Notes: generated by a model from the sequence alone, not told the origin. Shown: positions 38,065 through 52,107, counted from the first letter of the stretch. The stretch: DNA of 64,000 nt from Rhyzopertha dominica (GCA_025024175.1 QCXZ01000042.1:10123501-10187500); one strand, 5' to 3'. Numbers and translations are program-made.

Positions 38065-38918
38065 GGGATTTGTTGATGTTCATCAAGTGCTCAGCCCATT
38101 CTGAAGTAATGCTAAAGTTAGCAAAACCTGACATATTAAAAATACAACATTGCAATACATCTGCATACAATCTTATTGACTTATGCGTTATTGTACAAGA
38201 AAATAAAAAAGTTAAATGTACAAATAAGTTGAACATTTCGTAGATATTGTATTTCGCCCAAAAATATAACATTTTAATCAAGTTTATCGTACTTCAAGCA
38301 TTCCGTTAGCTACTGCTGTTAAACGCATGAAGTGTCATTATAATGCCACAAAATTAATAGGTTTTGGAACTGTCGATTCATTAATTATTATAAGGTGATT
38401 TATTATTATTATTATTATTTGTTCAATTTTATAATGATCAATACAACTCTATTTCGCAAACATATGAACCTAAAAGATCCCAAACAACATTTAGATGTCA
38501 GGAATATAATTCTTTAGCAAGGCGCGAATAAAATTTATATCGAGGCAAATGATAACGCATCATTATTGACATGGGGCATGATCCACGAAACAAAATAAAA
38601 AGCAGATGTTAAAATTTTGTAAATTATGTAAAAATCAAAGGTATTTCAGACAACCCTATTAAAATTATAATAAAATAGAATTAAGTGAAGAAGTGAACAA
38701 GTCTGAGTAAAATTCTGTACACAGTATCCCCAAAAATACTTAAGAAATACTAGCAACTCATGAACGCATGCGTCTTTTTTGAGTAGAATCAAGTATCACC
38801 CCCATAAAACTTAAAAAAGAAACAACTAACCGTTCCATTGGGTGCCATTNTCCCAGAGTCCTATATTTCTCGTCTTTTCACCCNCTTTTCAACACTTAAC
38901 CCGCATACCGAGGAACAG

Positions 38919-39133
38919 ATATCGTAAAACACACTGTAGTCACGGACTCGGAACCAGCAGAATGCAAAAAGAGGACTTTCACCGTAGCTGTTCGACAGCT
39001 GGTGGACGCCGGGCGTCTGTGGTCGTCATTCAACACGAGATTGGAAGGAAGCGATGCGTCCGTACCCTACCCTGAGGAAGAGTGGATGAACTATGAGCTG
39101 TGGAGGAAACAACAAGCGTCCATCGGTCTATAA
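38919..39133 (+). CDS. Orphan GC-rich exon-like open segment with stop codon
   Basis: This 70-codon open segment stands out from the AT-rich surroundings by base composition and balanced codon use. It reads IVKHTVVTDSEPAECKK at the start and EEEWMNYELWRKQQASIGL before a TAA at 39131-39133. The frame is closed just upstream (TAA at 38897-38899). An acceptor-like aacag at 38914-38918, preceded by a pyrimidine-rich tract with two ambiguous bases (38850, 38884), suggests a terminal exon entered in phase 1. I do not recognise the protein and found no compatible upstream exon with confidence. It could be the last exon of a gene with long introns, or a captured fragment. Confidence 0.45.
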
Positions 39134-39139
39134 GTATGT

Positions 39140-42100
39140 CGGATCGTTTTTGGCGATGAAACTCAACAGGTTGACAAGAGTCGATGTCCTATTATATTTT
39201 CTCAGTATGACGATGTGTTTTAATCGCGATAATTCTGCGATAATTAGCAATACCATATTTTAACACTCAAACTTCTTTAGAAGTTTCTTAGAGTTCATTT
39301 AAAAGTTTGTTTGCCCACTGGTTAGCAGCAGGAAGAGTCAAAGTACTAGTTTTTAATGTTTTAAGGTTTTAAAAACAAAAGCAAACACAGGCATACTACT
39401 GCACCAGTGTCGACCTATTAAAACGGATTCATCCAGAAATAGTCGACCTGTTGACCAGTACCATATAAATAAAGGAATTCGTGATACTTTTAAAAGCAGC
39501 TCAAGATTGTAAAAGCGATTCTCGTGTGCCCTTTTGACAAATGTGGCAACTACGTTCATGTTTCTATCTTGTGCACATTGTGAAAGCTCTTCGAAGTTAT
39601 TTTAAATAAGATAATTTAACATGATCGACTTTTATTAGAGCAACTGGAAATTTAGGTATGATCTGTTATGCCTTGAGACAAGTATTAATTTGACACTGTT
39701 TATCAGAGTACTTTGTTACAAAATGCAGTTTTTAAGTACTTCCAACCACGAATAAAGCAAAGAAAAAACGGGGCTTCAAACTGATTGGTATCACATGATA
39801 CCGAACAATTGATGATGGAGGTTCTTTATACTTCGACGATGCTTGATTATTTATATATGAATAAACAGAAAAAATATTTACAGTGCCCTTATATAAAACA
39901 TTTTTATAATAATTGAATGAATTAATATATTTAAAATAAAAATTAAAACAAAACAAAAATAGCAGCAACGATTGTTTGACGACATGCAAACAAATGCAAA
40001 TAATTATCGATTTACGTAAATATTCAAGTAAGTAAAATACACCCACAACAAGATTACTACGATGGTTATTTTAATGCAGTTTTTACTAATGGCACAAAAG
40101 ATTTTTTTTCTAACAAGGTTAGTCTAGCACATAACCTACACACATACATTTTTACACAGTGTTATTAATAATATTGGAAATGTAGTATGCTTTACTTTTA
40201 CAGATCTCTTATTATTATAAACTTAATATTTTACAGCGGTAAAATAAAAAACGCCAATCAAGAGACAATAATTGCTAATCTCAGCCCTACCATTACATTA
40301 ATCAGAGTTTATAAAATTCTACTAAATATTCTTGACTATTTGCAGCACTAACATATTTAGTTTAATTTAAACCCAAAGTACAAATTATTACGAATGACCA
40401 GGTTCATATTCTTCTATAGCAGTTTTATTTTCTGTATCTTCATAATATATTAGTTTAATGATGAAATAAATGTGCAAGTTTGAAATTGAAAATAAGCTCA
40501 TACTAACGAATTTTAGATCTAAAAGCGTGATGCCATTAGTCGAACGATTTAAGCAAATATTTTCTTTTTTGAGTAATTCAGCTTCTATTACTATTACTAT
40601 TATGTTTTGTTATTTGTTAAGTAAGCAATTCTTTCACGTTTTACAGCAAAACCTTTTTGTTTTTATCTGAGTAAAATAATGCCCGGGACATAAAAATCAA
40701 AATACTTGTGCAAAAAGTACCTTTCCATTTGTACTAGATACTTTCTTGAAGAATATTAATAATTCGTCCAGTACTGCTGTATAAAATTTGCAATTGTGTG
40801 TGAAAAATTATGCACTTCATGTAAAAGACTCCGGCTAAAGTGTTTTTGTTTTTCTTTAGACTTTCAGGTCTCAGGAATTAAGACAATTTGAGAAATAAAA
40901 CTTATTTGGCATTTCTTTTTTAAATTAAGAAAATGTAATTTTTGCATAATAATTAGGTATTATTACAGATCTTACGTTATTCAATTTTAAAACGACCTCA
41001 AATAGTTATTATTAACATTCTGAAACAAAAGTTTGTAATGTTATTCGTGATTCTAAATATACAAACAAAATATTACTGCTAAAAGAGATCTGAATATTTA
41101 AATAGATGTCTATAGCCACCTGGCAAACATCATACATGACAAAAAAGAATTGCCCTCTTTTTTGTCGTTAGTGGTAGTTCTATTAACTAGCTTTTAGACT
41201 GACTTTAAACAATGTACCAAGTTTTACTTTGCTATGATTAATTTGGAATTGATCTTCAAGATAATACATATCCGTATTGCCGATAAGTATAGTGTTTTTT
41301 TTATATCAACTCTTGATATTCGTCATTCCTTTAACGAATAAAACAGTCTTCAAATTTTATAGGTGCATAATTAAGCGACTGCTTCACAATTTTTTATTCT
41401 TTCGTCGAAAGCTCATGCAAATTTAATAACGGTTGTGAGAATGATGTAACGCCCATGTTATGTAATTAAGTGACCTGAGAAGCTGTAAACTACTTCTTTA
41501 GATGTTTATATGCTAAATATTTATTCAGACTTAAAAAATGATGCTCAAAACGCGACTGGTCTCGTGTTAGTACCAGAATATTTCGTTTTACTACTTTGCT
41601 TTTTGACCACTTCGCAAGTTGCCACAGCTTCTAAGAACCAATTAGGCACTTTTATGGAAAAATTATTCAAAACGCAGCAGCTAACCTGAATTTCCCAGAG
41701 ACGCCTTGAGTCCTTGACGTTAATTCTCCTCGAATTTTACGGTCACGGTCTATTATACAATTAATTTTTACTTGTCCAATTTAATTACCACGTGTCAATA
41801 ACAAAAAATCAAAACCTCCTGGTTTTAAGTATAGGTAATGTAAATCAATGGGAGAAAAAGTCCTTATACTCGTTTTACGTAAACAAAGTAATAGAATACA
41901 CAAGTTTTAAATAAAAATGAGAGAGAAAATAGTGTCAAAACCGTAAAAACAAAATCTACATCGTCAACTAAACAATTCGTTGATTACAATTACCTGATGG
42001 TATCATGCACATGAAAATTGCTGGGGTTGTATATTTGTTCCCATTTTTATTACGCATCCTTTGATAATATCAATTTATGTGCAAAAATGACAAAAATGCT

Positions 42101-44300
42101 GTTGTTAAAAATGTATCGAACAGAACCAGGAGCGGATTTAAATTATTCATTTCTCATTAACTGTTTATACTCTGATTTTTTTTAATTATTTAATTAATTC
42201 TAAATTATTTAGTAAATACAATGATACAGGGAAAATATTTTACTGGTTCCAAGATATAAATTGCGCGAAACACAACCCTATAGTATTCATTTTTATTCAT
42301 GTTTGTTGGTAATTAAGTATAATAGGAAGAAATCGAGAAAATTTGTAAGAAATCGAACTTGTGTAGGAAAGTATGTAGACAGCACTGGAGTCAAAAAAGA
42401 CGATTCTGATATCAGCAATAATTGACGAAGCGTTCGTCCCACAGTCGCCAAATTTTGACAGCACATTCTGACACACCTCATCTATGCAGACGGTAAACCC
42501 CTTTTTAACAAAATGCCATAATGTTCACGTAGTATAGTTTTTAATACCAAACTGTTTTAACTTGGATTTTCAGCTCCATACACGCTAATATAACGTGTAG
42601 ATTTGATAGAAAGTTTAAAATTTATAAAAATCCTAAAACTTATGCAGTTATCTTGAAATAGTAAAAATTTTCCTTAAAATCGCCACCCCATAATTGTATA
42701 CTTCCTTTTGTCTGAAGACGTCTGTTTTATTACACTTTTGAGTACCTGTTTGATTCCGACCATAAAGTAAACAAAAACGTTTTTGTAAGTGAATTGAAGT
42801 AGATTATTACTAAGCACAAAAAATGACGTTGTGCGATTAGATCTCATTGAATTTATTATTCTATTAAAACTTCATAAGCACTATTTCACTTCTTAAAAAT
42901 TAAAAGTTAGGTTGGGGCAAAAATTTATATAAAATAATACAATTAGGTATACATTACCTCAAAAATCCGAAAACTGTACATATCTGTCGTGGATGGTATT
43001 TGGGTGAGAAATTTAATTCAGTAACGAGTTTTAAAAACTGTTGAGGTGTTATACCACTTCCATTAATTACTATGCTCGTTTGGTGTGTTCCTGCGAGCTG
43101 AATAAACTTAATTTTTCAGTTTCTACAGAACCAAAAGTCCAATGGTGTTAAATCAGCAGAACTAGCGGAGTACACTATGTTCAACCCATGTATACATTTC
43201 TATTTAAAAAAGACGGAGCTCCATCGCTAATTAAATCGTGTATCCATAACAATGTGGAGATACAAGTTATTGATTGCTTTATAAGAAATTAATGAAACTA
43301 GTTTTAGAGTTTTTCAAAGTGTCAGGTCAGGTGCTACTTTACACCTACATTTTTTTAATTCCTCAAAACTTCTTGTAAATATATCACCATACACAATCTA
43401 GAGACGGTTATAAAACCGCATAGAACAATCCGTGCATTGTTCAACGTTTTAGGAACACGGACCTGCCTTCCCTTTGCGCAACAGAAAAGAAAGTGCAACC
43501 GCTGACAACAGGACAGCGGCCCAGAAGAATCGGAGGATGCAATTATGAAAGGAAGAGACGATTTTCTTGCGACGAAACCGATTTATCTAGCACTCGCAAT
43601 TATAGAAACCAGGTTTCTGCTTTCTGAACGCGTTCTATGCACTTTCTAAACGCTCTGCTATGTGTGCTGCCGTTTTAATGAAACTGGGACGCAGACATGA
43701 ACCGTGTTCCACGGCAGAACGAGTTGCATAACAAAGTTGTTACGCACGGGATGGGTTTTTAGATTTTTGGGGCTATACTAATTGTTTTTGCACTGAATTT
43801 TGATATTGTTTCAGAGGAGATCGTACTTCCTTTCCAGAACCTTTAACAACTGCACTGCAATTACTAGCTTCACTTAGGTAAGGATGATTAACCCAAGCAT
43901 TCTTTCTATTAAATTAGCTTCCATGGAATGCACTGTTAACAAATTAAAACACAGCATTGAGTAGTAATTGCTTTAACCATCGGCAAAATAAATTTCTATA
44001 ACAAATGGAGCGAAATAATTCGTATGAGAACAATTGAGGATCAAGATGCAACAGACTGATTACGAGTGTTATTCTTTTGTCTAGCACACAAGAAAATGCT
44101 TGAGATAGCGATAAATAATTTTATATTTCGAAGCAGAGATAGCTGTAGCTTTCTGCTTTCTGCGTGTACTCAGTGAACAATAAGACATTTCTAGATAATA
44201 ATAATAATGATGGTAATTTAATATTACAGTACATCGTGTATCCTGGGTGTAGTACCGTAGTACCTAAGAGCCTTCGAACTTTACGTCTTTGGCCATACCA
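39140..44300. other. Gene-free AT-rich region with a GC-richer patch at 43440-43880
   Basis: Mostly AT-rich with no coding signal. The patch at about 43440-43880 has higher GC. A short plus-strand frame there (RGDRTSFPEPLTTALQLLAS, about 43813-43875) faintly resembles the N-terminal region of Harbinger-type nucleases. This is too weak to call a gene. Confidence 0.35.
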
Positions 44301-44309
44301 AGATACCGA

Positions 44310-45480
44310 AAAAGGTCTAGAAGCAAAATTGTGCACAATTACTTTCTAATAGCCATTTGTCTACATCCGATAATAATTTTTTAACCCAACCGCGGAAAAA
44401 AATTCCTCCAACAGTCCTTTTCATCTTTTTAATAAGATGTTTAAACCTTGTTTGTGTTTCCTTATAGGATTCCCATTCGGAAGACCCGTTTAGGCGCATA
44501 GTCCGGTGTACCTTTTATGGATTTCCCTTTGCAGCAACTCAAATTCACCATTCCGTTTGAGGTCTTAGTTGAGTCGATCGGATTTCTGAAGGTGTATTTT
44601 TGACTCTTTCACATATCTGTTTAGTTTGAATTGAATATACCTGTGGTCCGACAAACTTGGTTCCCTCAGTGACCTCCAATCATGAAAATATCTTACCCAG
44701 GTTGTAGAGAAGAGTGTGATATCTGTTACCTTCCTTCTGACACTTGTCACAAAGCTCGGAGGTATATATATTCTAAAATCGTCCATCTCCTGTGGTTCGT
44801 GTCGCTGCTGCCCCACACAAAGTTATGAGCATCTGTATCACACCGAATAACTGACAGATTACTGTTTCTACTCCACTCAACCAGCTAACAAAATTTTTGT
44901 GAGGGTGGCAGAGTAGGCAAGTCATAAGGTCGAGGTCACGACAAGGTCCTGCAGATCGGATCCATCTCTTAATTGGCATGTTTCCGCTACAAGGTCTCTT
45001 CCAATGAAGTTACTTATTAGGGGTCGCATACGCAAGCTTTTGTCAGCTAGCACGCGAGCTCTCAGTCTTTCATCCGAAACACAGAAAACCTGTTGTAGTT
45101 AAAACCTCCAACCGCTCCTTGGTAAACCCAAGGCTCTTGAATTAGAGCAAATCTTGCCTTCCTAAAAGACTGAACGCCTCATAGCTGCGATGCAAGTTAA
45201 TCTGTAGAAATTGCAAGTCCTTCCCTTCCATTCTAAAAAGGAGGCTGGCACATCTACTTGCCACGACTGACAAGGTTCATCGGCGGAGGAGCCCGGAGAC
45301 CGAGGTTCCTCCACTTCCAACTCTGGAGTTGCTGAGGTGCTACTGGCAGGCGGTTTCTGCGCAGATCTCAGGTTCCAGAATTGGATCCTGTGTACCCAGG
45401 CATACGCTATCCAGCCATTGGTGAAGAGCGCTCAGAAGGACCCGTGATAAGAATCATCTTCTTCCCAGATGCTCGCTCTC
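44310..45480 (-). mobile_element. Degraded non-LTR retrotransposon, endonuclease region
   Basis: Minus-strand reading shows an apurinic-type endonuclease of a LINE element broken by stops and frameshifts. LQFLQINLHRS lies at about 45210, ALIQEPWVYQG at about 45150 (the QEPW catalytic-site motif of this endonuclease class), and FVTSVRRKVTDITLF at about 44740. EPSLSDHRYIQF, the conserved SDH motif, follows near 44660. The upstream GC-rich 45250-45480 may be the end of a gag-like first frame. It is inactive; the order of motifs supports a single decayed insertion. Confidence 0.75.
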
Positions 45481-45489
45481 AAGCCATAA

Positions 45490-47110
45490 GAGCTTACTCG
45501 TAATCTATCTTATCCTTTTGGCTCAAGTCAATGAGCTCATAAGCGTTCAACGTCTAATAGCAAAATAATTATTAAGATTCAAAGCCCATTACCAAATAAT
45601 CTTATACAAGCAAAAAACCTGTTGTTTTTAAATGCTTCAATAATGTGAAACTGAAACGAAACATTGTTAAGATTATAACTGGTACCACATTAGGAATTTT
45701 TAGTTTAACTCGCCTTTATATATTCTGACTTTAAGTCTGAATGGCCTGTATGACAGTGATTATAGATTTTTCACTTATAGTCTGCCTGCAAAAGCTTTCG
45801 TGTTCTTGACTGAGAGATGTTTTTCTTTTTTTGTAACAGAATTAACAGCATGAAGATACAACAGCATCATCTTGGTTAAATGTAGCAAGAAAGAAATAAA
45901 TTTCTGGAAGTTATTAGCATATTAAAATAAGGTATAGAAGAAAAAGAAAATATAGAATTGTTCAGCAGTTACCCTACATCTTTCGCGTTTCTTCTTAACT
46001 TATGGTACACTTAAATTAGTCTGCAGACGAAGGTATTACATTTGCCTATTATTGTAGTAACAATGAGCAATTAATCATTCAACGCAGACAGCATGTGATA
46101 TTTACAATAAAACCAAGAATGGAATTAAAATTATCACATTATATTGACCGATGTGGACGGTAATAATACCATCGAAGATCGTCTGACTTAAACCCCACCG
46201 AAAAATGAAACATAATAATTTAAGGCATGTACTATAAGAAACACATATACCGTTAGGGGCTTTATAAAATGTTGTTTAATATGGAACTCTTTTTACAAAA
46301 TGTGAGGATATATAATAAAACGTCATTTATTTATACAGAACTTTCTAAGGCAAATGAGTTATGAAAATATTTAAATATAGAAATTCCTAAATCATGCAAA
46401 AAAGCCCTGGAAATTATTATTATTACGAATTATGACCTTGGAAATAATCTGTACGAATTTCCGGTAAATGTGTTTTGCTAAATTGAGGTTGAAGCAGACT
46501 ACCTATTTCATTTTGTAACCACGAAAAACCATTATACAAATTAAATAACTAGGCGTCCAATTAAATAATCATCATCATTAACATATATTGCAGCCCATAC
46601 CACGAATGGCAAATAATTATTCATTTGGTCAATGGAGAACCGTTTTTATAGTTTAAAAAAGCCAAAGATGGTAATCCGGTAAGTTTAGCGAAGATTTTAT
46701 GTTCTAATATGGAAAATTATTACCGCAGTTATAATAAAAAACTTAAACTAGGAAAAATTCCCTCGGATTACTGGCTAGCGCCGCCCCTATCTACTTTAGT
46801 TCAAAATTTAAAAACATGTACTTTTCTATTCTATCATACTGCCATCTGCTAACAATGGGTCAAGATAGCTGAGAAAGAAAAGCAGTCCCCTTATTTGTCG
46901 ATGGTTAACTTGTACGTCAACAAAAACGTCATTATTTGCAGTATTATCTGTCAAAAGTTTTACACGTATTTTAAATTGAACGTTGAAGCGTACGTATATA
47001 TTTTTAACAAGAAATCAGCACTATAAATCAACAAATACGAAAATTCGACTGTAGTTGATATAAAAGTACTTGTAAAAAAGCTGGTTTCACACATAACCTA
47101 TAACCACCAG
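45490..47110. other. Gene-free region upstream of the M16 peptidase gene
   Basis: About 1.6 kb of AT-rich sequence with no coding signal. The last few hundred bases should contain the promoter and 5' UTR of the peptidase gene. Confidence 0.45.
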
Positions 47111-47115
47111 GAAAT

Positions 47116-50100
47116 ATGCCTCCTGTGGACAGTACCCCAAATATAAACACAGGTGCCTTCGAATTATCCTATTCGGTACTAGCTTACGACAGGATTCCAG
47201 TCTCCGAATACAAATCGAAGAACACTGGCTTAACTGTGGTGATAGCTGAAGTCGAAGGGCCAATAGTAAATGGATTTTTCTGTGTTGGTAAGTAAAAACT
47301 GTACACTTGAAGTTCCATAGCACTAGGGTTCATTTTCTAACAGTTACCGAAGCCTTTGATGATGATGGACTACCTCATACCCTTGAACATATGATTTTCC
47401 TTGGCAGCGAACTATTTCCTTACAAGGGAGTATTAGATTTGTTGGCCAACCGTTGTCTTGCGTCTGGAACCAATGCTTGGACTGATGTGGACCATACATG
47501 CTACACGATGGAGACAGCAGGGAGCGAAGGATTCCTTGCTTTAATGCCAATTTACTTAGAGCATATTTTGTACCCTACCTTGCACGTAAGCTTACATTTA
47601 GGTATAGTGTTGAAGCATGTAATGATGGAGAGAATGCTTTAGGATGAAGGCTTTTTAACTGAGGTTCATCACATAGCTGGCAACGGACAAGATGCAGGCG
47701 TTGTGTATTGTGAAATGCAGGGAAGAGAGAATTCGGCCGAGTCTAGAATTCATCTTGAAATGGCAAGACGGATTTATCCAGGGAAATGCGGGTATTCTTC
47801 TGAAACTGGAGGTCTCATGAAGAATCTTAGGGAATCAACTACAAATGAAAAGGTAAACGAAAATTCTGAGCAATAAAAATCATGTTTGTACTTAAAATTT
47901 GGAACCATATATTTTATAATTTCTTGTCATCTTAATGCACAGGTTAAGGCATACCATAAAGAATTCTATAGACCAGAAAATTTGAAAGTTGTCATAACTG
48001 GTCAAGTAAAACCAGAAGATGTATTCAAAGCGCTGGCAGCCCTCGAAGAAAAGATTATGTCTAAGGTAAGCCTTAAGGAATTATGCCAAGCTTTATCTCG
48101 AAAATGGTAATCAGGTAGTGGTATTGTAATATAATTTCATTAGGGTGATAGAGGGCCTTTCCAAAGACCCTGGCAATCACCTGTTCCTCCCGTGGAGAAA
48201 TCTGAAGAAGTTGTCATCCGGTATCCGTCAGACGAAGAAAAGAATGGAATATTTGCCATAGCTTGGAGAGGGCCTTCAGCTGTGCATGATATGTACAGCT
48301 TAACAGCGTGTTCGATCTTTTTGAAGTACTTAACGGATACGGCGGTGTCACCTTTGCAAAAGGAGTTTGTGGAGATTCCCGACCCTTACGCTAGTTCAGT
48401 ACAATACAGTCTGTACGAGAATTCTTCTTCTTGCTTGTACTTAATGTTCGAAAACGTACCGATGGAAAAGTTACCTCAGGTTAAGCCCAAATTGCAGGCA
48501 GTGTTTAAAAAAATGATGGAGAACGAAGACATAGACATGCATCAAATGAACAGCGTTATTAATAAGCATAAACTCGAGTGCTTGAGTAATATGGAGAACG
48601 ATCCTCAGCACACAATTGCTTTCATGATCATTGGGCACATGCTGTATGGAAATACAAAGGATGATGTAAGTAGTCAATCTTAACTATGAACCATCAACAT
48701 CGTCTAGAATCCTTAAAGTAGTAATTTTTTACTTTATAATCTGCTGTTGACATTGTGCTGTATTGGTGTTTAAATGTCATTCCATATTACCAACATTACA
48801 GTAATTTCATGTAATTTCACTTCTTAACTAAGGTAAAAACCACTTGCTGGTTTTATATCCATGGATATAATGTACTAATATGACAGTACAGTGTTCACAT
48901 CTTCCCTTTAAATGTTTTTGGGTATACTGATAAGTATAAACACTACATTCTGCACATTTTTATTAGAAAAACTGTTTATTTTTGCCATAAAAAATATTTG
49001 TGGGTTAATACCTGATCGATGCCTACTATGAAAATTAGTACAATTTTAACAGTAACGTTAATCCGACTGCTCTTCCAGCTATGAATACTTGTATACTTGA
49101 GCTTGAATATCAATATAAATAAAAGAAAGAAAATGAGGTGTTTTACATCAAGTCATTCAACTTTATATAGCTGAGTTGCTTCTCCTATTCCTTATTTACA
49201 GAAATAACAGATGATCACATTTCAATTTAAATCTCTGTGGACCTGGCTGTTATATTTTATCGTGCTTCCTTAAAAAAACTTTTTTGTAAACTTTTGAGAG
49301 AAGCCCTCTGGATATATAGCTGCTTAGCGTCCTTGTTAGGACACCCAATACAAGCAATAAAGTTCTCGAACATTCTAAACAGTACTTCAGAACATTTTGG
49401 GTCTCCTAATAGATATATAATAACTTTAACATCCAATTCCGAATACCAAGTATACCACTTGATATAAATTTTTGACTGTTTTTGCAGCTATACCAAAGAA
49501 TCAATGTAATCCCCGATCTGGAAAAGTTGTTAAAAGAACCCCAATCTTACTGGGTCAACTTGCTACGCCAATATTTCATTGATAACAGCCACGTGGCCAT
49601 CCAAGCTATACCGAGCATCAAGGAGCATGAAAAGATGACTGCAGAAGAGAAAGCCCGAATTGAAAAGCAGATTGAAACTTTAGGGGAGAAGGGGCTGAAA
49701 GAAAAGGCTAAAATATTGGAAAAGGCGATTGAATTCAACGAAAGAGAGCCACCAGAGTCGATGCTGACTTCTGTTTCCGTGCCCAGCACCAAGTCCATTA
49801 ATTTCCATCAGATCACTAGGTTTAAGACGGATTCTGAGGACAGGAAGCAAATAGATCTGTCAGATACACCAGTTTTTACATACTTTGATCATGTCAAGAC
49901 TGGTTTCGTATATGTAAGTATATTTAATCAAAAATTATCATTGATTTCAAAATGAAAACCATAAATAACAGATGTTTGCCTTAATGGACACTTCATCCCT
50001 TCCACCAACTCTTCGTGAGTACCTACCCCTGCTCATAGAAATCCTCTTTGAATCACCCATCGAACGTGATGGAAAAATAATTCCATATGAAGAAGTTGTT

Positions 50101-51884
50101 CAACAATTGAACGATGATACTGTCACCACTGCCGGTAATATTGGCTTGGGATATGGAAAACTGAGCTACTTCAAGTGCGGATCCTACGCCCAGACTTGCA
50201 CTTTGATGATTCAAGTGGAGGCTGCAAAGTTTGAGAAGGGGGTGCAATGGTTGCAGGAAATTTTATATAAGACAGTGTTGACGGCTGAGAGGATGGAAAT
50301 CAATGCAAATAAGATGGTTAATGCTGTTGCACAGGCGAAGAGGAGTGGGAGGGACGTCGCCACGTACGTTATGAAGTCGCTGTGTTATTCTGAAGGTTAA
50401 TCAAAGGAAATATGTTTATAAACCCACGTTTTTGACTTGTTTCTTTCAGAAAGCAATCAGTATTCTAACGGTATTTTAAAACAGCACAGATTTCTAACGA
50501 AATTGTTGGAGCAACTGCAGGGTGCTGAGGCGAAAGATGTGGTAGATACCATGGAAAAAGTACGCAAGACTATTACGCATCCATCGAATTTAGCTTTGTA
50601 TTTCGCTGCTAATTTGGACGTTCTCAAGCCATCGGCAGCTGATGTGATAAAAAATCTTATACCGATAGAATTTAAAGGGGTTATTAATAGGAAAGGGTAA
50701 GAAAAATTTGCTTTTGTCTTGAATGTTGAAAGAAAAACAGCCCTTGTAATTAAAAAGCCATCTTGAAAAGTTCATAACTTTTTAAGGAAACCAATTTTGT
50801 TTTCCAGTTTCAATGTTACACCTGACTGGAAATTAATAAAGCCAATTTCTGAGGCCGATTTAAGAGGGTGTGTCGTGGGCATGGCATGTCTAGAATCCTC
50901 ATTTTTCTACCAAGCCGTTCCTTCTATTAATTCATACAAGGACCCCGATCTCCCTGCACTATTTGTCTATATACAGTACCTGGTTCAAACTGAGGTAAGT
51001 AAAATGTAAAACCCACCTTGATCTTTATAATAAAATGTATTATGCAAAAAATTAAATCCCTGATATTAAGAAGAAGAACTTCACTCTATATACTCATGTT
51101 TATTTTTCAATATTCTTTAAAGAATGTTCATGTCTTCAATAAAACTCTGCGAATACATAAGCGGAGTTGGAAGTGTTCATTAGATATTATAATATCCAAT
51201 TATTGACTAATAAAATTTGTGCCATTTTTCAAAATAGGGTCCCATGTGGAAACAGATCAGAGGCAAAGGACTGTCCTACGGTTACAGAATCACTTTAAAG
51301 GTCAACGAAGGTTTGTTATATCTTGGCTTCTACCGATCTACTGATGTGGTAGGGGCATACAGAGAGTCCAGGGATATAGTAACAAAACAGTTGAACAGCA
51401 AGAAATGGGACGACACTTTGCTGGAATCCGCAAAAAGTTCGCTCATTTTTGAAATGATCGAAGAAGAAAAAACCATAGGGAATGTCGTCAGCTTGTCACT
51501 GCATTCCTATTTCCAGGACGTCGATTATCAATATAACAGGTTAGTAGTTATTCAAAAGTTAGGCATTACTAAATAGAGAATGTTCTTTTAACAGGGAAAT
51601 AATTACCAAAATAGAAACTGTAACAAAAAGTGATCTAAACAAAGTGGGACCGAAATATCTAGGTGCTCTATTTGACCCAGACAAGGTAAAAACAGCTGTT
51701 GCCAATGATCCAGCAAAATCAGGAGAAATTGCAGCTGGTTTTAAAAGGTAAGTAAGCTCCATATTCTCTCATGAAAAAAACATTTACACTTTCAAAGTGA
51801 TATCTTCACATTTACTGTCTTTTCAGGTTTGGACTTAAAGTGGACATATGCCCATCGCTTGAAGAGAGCTTTCTAAAGGAATAA
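47116..51884 (+). CDS. M16-family zinc metallopeptidase, C05D11.1-like
   Basis: Predicted pitrilysin-type peptidase. Exons: 47116-47287, 47344-47585, 47643-47852, 47943-48065, 48144-48665, 49488-49913, 49972-50395, 50450-50696, 50808-50994, 51238-51539, 51595-51747, 51827-51884. All twelve join in frame to 1021 aa, the usual length for this subfamily. The inverted zinc motif HTLEH is at residues 69-73. By analogy with presequence protease, Glu162 in VVYCEMQGRE is the third zinc ligand. The conserved block ANRCLASGTNAWTDVDHTCY lies between them. The following ~800 residues are the repeated non-catalytic M16 domains. The second intron is only 57 bp. There is no signal peptide, so it is probably intracellular; substrate and pathway are unknown. 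It is convergent with the DPP4 gene. Confidence 0.95.
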
Positions 51885-51907
51885 TTCCACATAACAATTG
51901 CTTTTAC

Positions 51908-51913
51908 AATAAA
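51908..51913 (+). terminator. Polyadenylation signal, M16 gene
   Basis: AATAAA lies 24 bp after the stop codon of the M16 peptidase gene. A second AATAAA at 52074-52079 is an alternative. Confidence 0.5.
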
Positions 51914-52101
51914 TTCGATGCCATTCTATAATTTATCGCTTTGTGATCCCCTGGAACCTCAAAATAGCCTGAAATAAAATCGCCATTGAACATACCAAAA
52001 ACAAAATACATCAATTTATTATCATATTAACAGTACTCGTACAATATATACAGTTGGCTGTTTTTTTACACACAATAAAGTCGTTACTTGCGCAAAATGC
52101 G

Positions 52102-52107
52102 TTTATT
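52102..52107 (-). terminator. Polyadenylation signal, DPP4-like gene
   Basis: tttatt on the plus strand gives AATAAA on the minus strand, about 105 bp beyond the DPP4 stop codon. The convergent 3' UTRs of the two genes may overlap or nearly touch here. Confidence 0.45.
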
